Below, piece after piece: positions 56,756 through 64,000 of a stretch of DNA of 64,000 bases. The DNA comes from Saprospiraceae bacterium (GTDB lineage Bacteria > Bacteroidota > Bacteroidia > Chitinophagales > Saprospiraceae). Each line of letters starts with the position of its first letter. Position 1 is the first letter of the stretch. Under the pieces are notes generated by a model. The model was not told the DNA's origin, did no database searches, and saw only the letters and a program-made list of their open reading frames with translations. Location of the stretch: contig JADKAS010000002.1 of assembly GCA_016715245.1 (NCBI GenBank), positions 1-64,000 of the forward strand, read 5' to 3'. A program made the position numbers and the translations under genes.

Positions 56756-57550
56756 CAGTTGCTCCTGTAAAAAGATGTTCACTCAGGTTGGTCTTTCTAT
56801 TTAGTAAACTTGAAATCAGTTTATAAAGGGGGAATCGACTAAAAAAATTTGGACACCAAACTTAAAAGCTTGTTGAACAATTAAATTAGAAAAGAATTCC
56901 GGCAACGAAAAGCCCATTTGTTATATCCATGGCTTCAGGCTCCACATACATATCAATATTTATCGGGATTGCAGTAACCGAAAGTTTTGTTTTACAAATT
57001 AATTTTTAGGGTAATGCCGGTCATTGTAATTATGCTACCGCAAAACTCTTTGATATTAATCATATAACCTTGGTTTAGCACAAAAAAGCCCAAGCAAATT
57101 CTTGACTCTTAAAAATTAAAGAACGGACCTGCTCCCCTCTCTTTTAAAAGAGGGGTAGAGCCAGCCTGCCGACGAGGCAGGGGTGGAAAAAAGAAAGGAG
57201 GGGGGAGGGTGATTAAAATACAATGATATAGACAACTTGTAGTTTGTGGTATTTTTATTATAAAGTTAAATACATGTCTTGCACTTGACGATTCACCAAT
57301 TCACCAATTCAACAAACCTCTATTTATCATGATGAGAATATCGCAATACATACTGATTACACCTGATGGTTGATGAATAGACAACAAAGAAAATATAAAA
57401 CTCGGAATAGTAACTTTGGTAGGAAAACAAATGATTATATTTGTTCTGACAAAAATTTGATGAAGGACTTGCAACAAAAAAATAATCAAAATCAGACATT
57501 GACATTAGTCAGCATGTAATCAACTCTGTCAAAAGCATAAAAACGTAATT
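56756..57550 (+). repeat. Non-coding spacer with palindromic repeats
   Basis: No gene seen in ~795 bp. At 57134-57155 a CCCCTCTCTTTT/AAAAGAGGGG palindrome is followed by CCTGCC-5 nt-GGCAGG (57165-57181) and a purine-rich GGAGGGGGGAGGG run. This resembles intergenic repeats seen across Bacteroidota. A short ATTCACCA doublet lies at 57290-57305. Confidence 0.5.
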
Positions 57551-58741
57551 ATGAAATATATATTAACCATTGGTCTTTTATTTTTAATGAAATTGTCGTT
57601 TGGACAAGCTCAATCCATTACAAAACTTGATGAAACGAAAGTGTTAATTTCCGAAATCGATAAAAAAGTGAAATATTTGATGGAGGGTGCAAATGTTGAA
57701 GGAGTAGGTATAGCTGTCTTAAACGATAATAAAACAGTATTCATAAAATCTTATGGATATAAAAATAAACCTAAAAATGAAATCCTTGACACGGCAACGA
57801 TAGTTTACGGTGCATCTTTAAGTAAGGCGGTTTTCGGATATTTGATAATGAAACTTGTTGAGGAAAAAACATTGGATTTGGACAAACCATTGTATAAATA
57901 TCTCAAAAAACCAATAGGGGAATATGAATATTTTTCTGATCTAAAAAGTGATGAAAACTGGAAATTAATTACACCACGAATGTGTTTAAGTCACACCACC
58001 GGATTGCCAAATGTAAGATGGTTTCATCCGGTAACGTCTGAACAAGACACTCTTGGTATCATCAGAATATACTTCACACCGGGCACAAAATATGCTTATT
58101 CAGGTGAAGGGTTTAAACTATTACAATTGGCGGTCGAGGAAATCACTCAAAAAAATATCGACGAACTTGCTGTTGAAAAAATATTTGTACCGTTTGGAAT
58201 GACCAGAACCGGCTATATATGGCATAGTTCTTTTGGGGATCATAACGTGGCTGTAGGGCATATGAATAATGGGGATATAGAGTTTAAGAAAAAAAGGACA
58301 GTTGCCGTTTCAGGTGGTTCTTTGGTGACTACTTTAGCTGATTATTCCAGGTTTATTGAACATGTTATGCAACAGAAGGGCTTACGGAAAAAGCTTTATA
58401 AAGAAATGTTTTCCCCACAAATTAGCATTCATTCAATATCACAATTTCCACCTGTCACGGAGGATACAACAACTGAAAATGACGCAATTCGTTTATCTTA
58501 CGGTTTGGGTTGGGGTTACATTCAATGTTCTGATGCCGGAAGAGCGGTTTTTAAGGAAGGTAATGGAGGTCCCTGGCGAAATTACAATATCAACTTTATT
58601 GACAAAGGTATTTCCATCATTATCCTGGTAAACAGTGAAAATGGAGAAAAAATATTTCAAGGAATTATAGACACCTTAATAGGAGATACCTGCATTCCCT
58701 GGAAATGGCATGGATATACGCCTTATGACTATAAAAAATAA
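57551..58741 (+). CDS. Beta-lactamase-fold serine hydrolase, exported
   Basis: 396 aa, intact. Signal peptide MKYILTIGLLFLMKLSFGQ. Class C/penicillin-binding fold: S89-L-S-K92 (VYGASLSKAVFGYL), CLSHTTGLPNVRW, tyrosine motif KYAYSGEGFKLLQ, and a C-terminal strand GNGGPWRNYNINFI replacing the KTG box. Likely a periplasmic esterase or D-amino-peptidase type enzyme rather than a resistance beta-lactamase. It is only distantly similar to the serine hydrolase at 21387, and unlike that one has a complete signal. Stands alone with long gaps on both sides. Confidence 0.87.
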   Translation: MKYILTIGLLFLMKLSFGQAQSITKLDETKVLISEIDKKVKYLMEGANVEGVGIAVLNDNKTVFIKSYGYKNKPKNEILDTATIVYGASLSKAVFGYLIMKLVEEKTLDLDKPLYKYLKKPIGEYEYFSDLKSDENWKLITPRMCLSHTTGLPNVRWFHPVTSEQDTLGIIRIYFTPGTKYAYSGEGFKLLQLAVEEITQKNIDELAVEKIFVPFGMTRTGYIWHSSFGDHNVAVGHMNNGDIEFKKKRTVAVSGGSLVTTLADYSRFIEHVMQQKGLRKKLYKEMFSPQISIHSISQFPPVTEDTTTENDAIRLSYGLGWGYIQCSDAGRAVFKEGNGGPWRNYNINFIDKGISIIILVNSENGEKIFQGIIDTLIGDTCIPWKWHGYTPYDYKK

Positions 58742-59143
58742 ATTATACATACACCTGATTAAAACTCTTTTATTTCATAGGCTGTAATGAAAAAAAACAA
58801 AATAAATTATACATCGACGTTGTTTATGGTATTTTTGATTTTAGAGGTGCAAGTTTATGTCAAAGCTGTCGTTTGTAAGCTATCACTTGATTTTATATTG
58901 TGAATTATATTTTGATGACTTGAATCTTCTTTTTTATGAAACTTTGTTTCTGATTTATTGCTGACTTTTTCAACAGACCCAATTACAACGAGGTATCCCG
59001 TATTATTGAATTAAATTATGTTTACCTTGTTCAATTTGGTATAGTTTCATAAATTTTTGTTTTGAAAGTGTTTTGATGAATTTATTAATTAGTTTTACGC
59101 TAACCAACTAAATATTATTAAAAACAATAAAAAATCTTTAAAA
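58742..59143 (+). other. Non-coding spacer
   Basis: No gene or clear signal recognised. The AT-rich right part should contain the promoter of the secreted protein gene at 59144. Confidence 0.4.
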
Positions 59144-60430
59144 ATGAGCCTAACTAAACATTTCCAAAATTTGTTTGAAAACCTGCCTTCATGTATAACC
59201 CGAGCCATGATGGTTGTATTATTGCTTATATCCACTCATCTTTTCATCCATGCACAAGCTACCCTAAGTTTACAGGGCATACTCAAAAAAGCCAACGGTG
59301 TAGCTCTCGAAGATGGAGACTATCCTATCACTTTTAAGGTGTATGTAGTGGACTCCACCCAGGTAAAATGGATGGAGACCATACCTGATGTAGAAGTAAT
59401 CAGCGGAATATACAGCGTAATACTTGGAGAGATCACACCTATCAATCTTCCCTTTGACAAAGACTACGAACTGGGAATTTCTATAGGTACACAAGAAATG
59501 AAGCCAAGAGTACGACTCACCTCAGCCCCTTATGCTTTGGCACTTCGCGGAAGTTCTAATCAGTTTCCAAGTGCAGGTCTGGTACTAGCAGATGAGATCA
59601 AAGTGGCCCAAGGAGTATTGGCAAGTGGTGGAGCACCAGGTGTCAATGGCGTTGATAAAAATGGATATGCTTTTACCGGAAATAACGGAGACAATGACAG
59701 TGGTTTATTTTCTACTCAGGATGGAGAAGTTTCTCTTTATGTCAATAATGTGGAAAAACTTGAAGTACATGCTACAGGAGCTACGGTTTTGGGAACTTTG
59801 GGAACAAATCTGGTAAACATAAATAATAATGGGGGTATTAACTATACATCAACACAAGGAAGTTTCCAGGATTGGAGGCTGGCTTATGTGGATGATTTTA
59901 GTAGCAATGCAGACGGATGGCAAGTTTACAACCCAACGGGCGGTCAAACTTTTGGATGGAATAACCCAACACCGGCAGGCCCAGCCACAAGGACTAATTA
60001 TAATACTTTTGTTGGATGGGTTGTAGAACAGGCTGCAGTTTCTCAAGTATTAAAAAAACAATATACCATAGCAGGTACATATAGTGAAATAAAAGTTAAA
60101 TTCAGGTATTATGCTTTTGGTTCTTGGGAAGGATGGCAAGGTGATGCAGGGTTCGCAGGGTTTGCAACGTCAGCAAGTGCTACCACTTTTAGGATAGGCT
60201 GGAATTTTCCATTAAGCTATCCAACTAGTTTACAAGGGTTAAACACCACTGCATTTGGTGATGCAACAAAAATTAAACCGACAAATGTATCAGATCAATG
60301 TACCGAGGTAGAGATGACTGCCATGGCTAACGGAACCAGTTTTTGGCTTATTGTAGGAGGCGCTTTAAACCATCCAACAATAGCGGATGAATCTTTTGGT
60401 ATTAGTCGTGTTGAAGTGTATGTAAAATAA
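59144..60430 (+). CDS. Secreted tail-fibre-like protein
   Basis: 428 aa. The hydrophobic signal is preceded by ~20 residues (MMVVLLLISTHLFIHAQ). The first ~120 residues (TLSLQGILKKANGVALEDGDYPITFKVYVVDS ... RVRLTSAPYALALRG) match the N-terminal module found in many Bacteroidota secreted proteins that precede tail-fibre-like repeats. A repeat segment follows (GYAFTGNNGDNDSGLFSTQDGEVSLYVNNVEKLEV). The C-terminal ~180 residues (DWRLAYVDDFSSNADGWQV ... ISRVEVYVK) form a jelly-roll-like domain. No T9SS tail is visible. It lies 59 nt upstream of another large secreted protein, suggesting co-expression. Function unknown. Confidence 0.72.
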   Translation: MSLTKHFQNLFENLPSCITRAMMVVLLLISTHLFIHAQATLSLQGILKKANGVALEDGDYPITFKVYVVDSTQVKWMETIPDVEVISGIYSVILGEITPINLPFDKDYELGISIGTQEMKPRVRLTSAPYALALRGSSNQFPSAGLVLADEIKVAQGVLASGGAPGVNGVDKNGYAFTGNNGDNDSGLFSTQDGEVSLYVNNVEKLEVHATGATVLGTLGTNLVNINNNGGINYTSTQGSFQDWRLAYVDDFSSNADGWQVYNPTGGQTFGWNNPTPAGPATRTNYNTFVGWVVEQAAVSQVLKKQYTIAGTYSEIKVKFRYYAFGSWEGWQGDAGFAGFATSASATTFRIGWNFPLSYPTSLQGLNTTAFGDATKIKPTNVSDQCTEVEMTAMANGTSFWLIVGGALNHPTIADESFGISRVEVYVK

Positions 60431-60489
60431 ATTAAATGCTGGTTTTGTAAAGTTAATCCACTTAACTCATCTTCTAATCATTAATTATC

Positions 60490-63400
60490 ATGATAGTCAG
60501 ATATACATTTTTTATACTCCTATTGCTTTTAGGGCTGCATACAGACATTTTTTCACAAAGTAACAATTGCAATCCTGCTACTGCCCCGGATTCAAGTAGT
60601 TATGAAGGGTCAGCCTTCTTAAATTATGGCACCATAGCCAAATCAAAAAGCCAAAAGTATCAGACAGCTGTCGCCATTGGCCAAAATTTTGTGGGTTTTA
60701 CAGAAAATAACTCCAACAGTACTTTTTTGGGATTTTATGGCCGGTACCTGCTGCCTCCATTTCCATTGAAGGTAAACGCAACCCAAGGTGATCTGCTGGA
60801 TAGGATCCAGATAACCTGGACAGTGGACGGGCTCGGACCCTCACCCAATGAAGGGTTTAACATTTACAGAGATGACATCTTTTTAGCCACCGTAAATGCC
60901 AATATCAGAAACTATAATGACTTCAATGTGATAGCCGGAGTAGCCTACACATATTCTGTGCGAGGGATCAATGCTTATGGTGAAGGCGCTCCAAGTCATG
61001 CGCTTGGATTTCAGGTGCCCAATGGTGTCGTCACAGGTTGGATCAGAACCAAAAGTGGTGGTCCTGTACCGGACGCAGTGGTCACATTGATGCCCATGCA
61101 AGGTTTTTCAGCCAAATTTGATACATTGGACAAAGCGATTGCTTTTCCTCAGGCTGGTAGCACGTTTATTACAACCAATTCTGACTGGACCATGACGTAT
61201 TGGATGAAGACGGATACAGCGTTTCAAAATGCTGATTTGCTCACTTATCCACGAATGTCTTTATTCATTAAAACGATTAATAGTAATTCAGGCAATGAAG
61301 GAATTGAAGTGTACAACAGCACCATGGGCTCACCCATCATTACGGTAATGTTTGTTGATAGCATTAAAAATGATTGGAACCATATTTCTTTGGCTTATGA
61401 AAATGCTACCGGACTTTTAAAATTATACCTCAATGGCAATTTAACAGGGCAATCTTTATTTGATGATAGCATTATGCCAGGTGAAGAAACGTTTGAACTA
61501 GGAAACAATGGTACAGGAGGCTGGGTAGGTAATCTTGACGAAATAAGAATATATAATGTATTGCTAAATGAGCTGGATTTTCCGGAAATCATGTTTGGTA
61601 CAGCTTCATCTCAAACAAATGGTTTGACCCATTACTGGAAAATGGATGAAGAACTGGGTGAAAAGTCTTATGATTTGAAAAACAGGGTGAAACTCTTTTT
61701 TTGCGGGGCAGCATTTGATATAGACAGACCATCTGTAAGAACAGCCGGTAAAACAAATAGTCAGGGTTATTACAGGATAGAATCTGCATCTTATGGTACG
61801 GGTACTACTTTTCTGGCAGAACCTGCGAAATCCTTTTATTTGCAGAAGTCAGTAAAACTGACCAGTAGTCAAAATTCAAATATTTCTATTCCCAACTTCG
61901 GTCTTCCACAAAAGTCGACAATAGAGGTTTGGGTCAATAGTGCAGGATCTTCAGGAATACAGACAATTCTGAGCAAAAAATCAACTACCAATGACTTCAA
62001 AGTATTTCTGGAACCATCCGGCATCGATCAGATACTTAAAATAACACTTAACGGTGCGACAGAAGCTTTTGGGATTTTAGGAAATGGATTTCAGCATCTT
62101 GCTATTACGATTGATAGTACTTCCAATGTTGTACATGTATACAAGAATGGAACTATGACAGGCAGCCATACTTTCAGTGGAGCAATGGGCAATCTTGCTG
62201 AAGGCACCTCACCGTGGAGAATGGGAACCCATGACAATGGATCCATCCTGACGGATTATTTTAATGGATTGATTGATGAATTTGCGGTATATGACACCAT
62301 ACTTTCATCTGTACAAATAAACAATCACGTTCAAAACACAAGAAATATACAGGAAAAGGGATTGTATGTGTACTTCCCTATGAACGAAGGATCTGGCAAT
62401 GGGATAACCAATCTAGGGTCGAAATTTTTGGATCCCGGCACCTTGATGAATTGTGGATGGTCGTCTTTTGCACCCAATCAAGTAACGGAACCACATGAAT
62501 TTGCACCTAAAACACGTCAGGTAACGCTTAATCCCAGTGTGACCTCAGTAGATCAGGTGGACTTTGTAGATAACTCTACCGTGCCTGTTTCAGGTTATAT
62601 TCGGTATAAAGATACAGATTGTTTTGCCAATAATGTTGAAATACTGATCAACAATACCCGGTTTAATCCTCCTATCTTCACGGATTCAACCGGTCGATTT
62701 GTGATTGATTTTGATCCCGGCACTACAGCAAAATTGACACCAAAATTTGAAGATCACGTGTTTATACCTGCATTTTGGCAGGTGACCAATGTAAATAGCC
62801 CTATTGCAGGCATCTTATTTAATGATCAGACCAAAAGAAAAGTATCAGGGCAGATAGCAGGAGGATTGTGCAAAAAGGCCATCATTGAGTCTGGTGAGTT
62901 TGCTTACATTAAAGTAAGATCAGTAGATGGATGTTTTGAAAAAATTGGTTGAAATAACTAATCAGGAAGGAAATTTCGAAATTGAGAATCTGCCACCGTT
63001 AGAAAGGATGACCGTAGCAGTGATTCACGACAATCCTTTTATAGACAAGTTTTTTAATGATCAAGGAGCACCAACAGTTAATCTGAGCAAACAAGACACA
63101 ACACTTGAGTTTATATATTTTGCTCAACCACAAATAGAAGTAGTAAGTGGCCTGGAACCACTTTCTCCTACTTGTAATGTAATCGTCATGGACCAATATG
63201 AGAGAAAAGAACTGGTTATAAAATTAAAAGAGCAGTATGTTGTAACCACATCAGACGATGGTGTTTGTTATATTGACAGTGCCAGCATCAGAATCATCAA
63301 TGGTTTTGCCGATACCACAGTAGAGGAGACCATTAGCAATGGTGTATTATTGTATGAATACATAGTAGGTAAGCCTAATCCAACTCCACCATATTTAAAA

Positions 63401-64000
63401 ATTCTGCAATTAATCAGTACTACATTAGAAGGTAACAGAGGAGAATTTACTACACAAGGAGTGGTTACCGGTATTTTTGAAAAGTTGTCTACCTTCGTAA
63501 CTCAATTGCCGGAAACTCCAACTTTAGTACTGCATGATCCACCCGGGGATGGTAGCTATGCTTTTATAGAAAAAGGGCAAAAAGTATGTGAGAAAATTAC
63601 ACTCAGTTCAGAGTTAAATGTTGGAGGAGGAATACAAACTATACTTGATCTTGTTCCTGATATTAAGGTCCCAATTTTTTTTGGTGTCCCAAATGTAGAA
63701 TTTGAATCCGAAATAGGTCCAAGTGTTACCGCATTAACCACCATTTCTAAAACATCCAATAACTCTATGGAAGTTTGTAAAACTTTTAATCAACGATTTT
63801 CAACAAGTGAAGATGACCTCATCGTAGGAGCACAAGGTGGAGATCTTTTTGTAGGTGCAGGTTTGAATATTAACTTTGGTTTTGCAAATGTGATATATTT
63901 TGATTCTACACTTTGCCAACCAATTGACACCTTAAGTGCAACAATACAACCAAGGCAATACGGTACAACTTTTATGTATTCTGAATATTACATTAAAAAA
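60490..64000 (+). CDS. Large secreted FN3/LamG protein, 3' end outside window (indel at 62939)
   Basis: At least 1170 aa. Signal peptide (FFILLLLLGLHTDIFSQ), a fibronectin-III-like domain (~95-175: DRIQITWTVDGLGPSPNEGFNIYRDD ... YTYSVRGINAYGEGAPS), then two LamG-type jelly rolls (~200-375, ending LDEIRIYNVLL; ~450-620, ending IDEFAVYDTIL), followed by carboxypeptidase-regulatory-like segments. The frame breaks in an A6 run (62939-62944). Five A restore DGCFEKLVEITNQEGNFEIENLPP, and that frame stays open to the last base of the window. The first frame stops at 62952. The domain content is that of a giant surface adhesin; the LamG modules resemble the fragment at the left edge of the window. 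Confidence 0.8.

Noticed and set aside
1..64000. tRNA or rRNA genes
   Set aside because: No cloverleaf-like T-loop/acceptor pattern or conserved rRNA segment was found on reading either strand.

Overview
The window is AT-rich and carries signatures of a free-living or environmental member of the Bacteroidota, most likely a Saprospiria-type lineage. These signatures are many secreted proteins with type IX secretion (T9SS) C-terminal sorting tails, SprB-type repeats, FISUMP domains, LamG/jelly-roll domains, a DUF1800/DUF1501 pair, a TonB-dependent receptor with an N-terminal carboxypeptidase-regulatory-like domain, and TAnnTTTG-like promoter boxes. No rRNA, tRNA, CRISPR array or T9SS machinery gene was seen.

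Layout. 1-0.74 kb: end of a LamG surface protein. 0.9-3.2 kb: minus-strand operon of a SulP anion (probably bicarbonate) transporter and a beta-carbonic anhydrase. 3.4-6.8 kb: small exported protein, membrane-anchored patatin phospholipase, small 4-TM protein. 6.9-10.6 kb: large SprB-repeat T9SS cargo. 10.7-13.7 kb: DUF1800 (interrupted by an in-frame TAG) and DUF1501. 13.7-22.8 kb: accessory, decaying region with a GNAT relic, an IS1380-type element whose transposase is frameshifted four times, a FISUMP protein, lipoproteins, a six-blade propeller lipoprotein, and a string of small genes (NTF2-like, cupin, serine hydrolase), several followed by imperfect hairpins. 23.2-36.9 kb: lipoprotein, then two consecutive runs of T9SS cargo genes around a TonB-dependent receptor, including three paralogs of one secreted family and cohesin-like and dockerin-like modules, closed by a strong terminator. 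37.5-38.3 kb: non-coding, with a 41-bp tandem repeat and a MITE-like palindrome. 38.5-46.6 kb: papain-fold lipoprotein, then an AraC-regulated nine-gene block (two paralogous monooxygenase-fold lipoproteins, outer-membrane protein, metallo-beta-lactamase hydrolase, SnoaL-like protein, bestrophin channel, O-methyltransferase, LigB-type dioxygenase), flanked by two attC-like hairpins. 46.9-51 kb: IS91-type transposase plus tyrosine recombinase, then a group II intron lodged in another attC-like hairpin. 51-64 kb: membrane protein, second SprB-repeat cargo, candidate structured RNA, NAD(P)-binding epimerase-like protein, serine hydrolase, and two secreted proteins, the last cut by the window edge.

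How the parts fit. The cell devotes much of this region to the outer surface: T9SS cargo, lipoproteins and one TonB receptor that may handle what the cargo releases. The 39.5-46.5 kb block looks like a transferable small-molecule (probably aromatic) processing unit under one AraC regulator. A 30-nt box repeated at the same distance from the promoter-like element of both monooxygenase-fold genes is its likely operator.

Caution on quality. About fifteen to twenty genes or relics show single-base indels, most of them in homopolymer runs, in both directions. Many of the frameshifts recorded below may be consensus errors rather than biology. Three in-frame stop codons (10809, 20825, 21375) are substitutions and are harder to dismiss that way.
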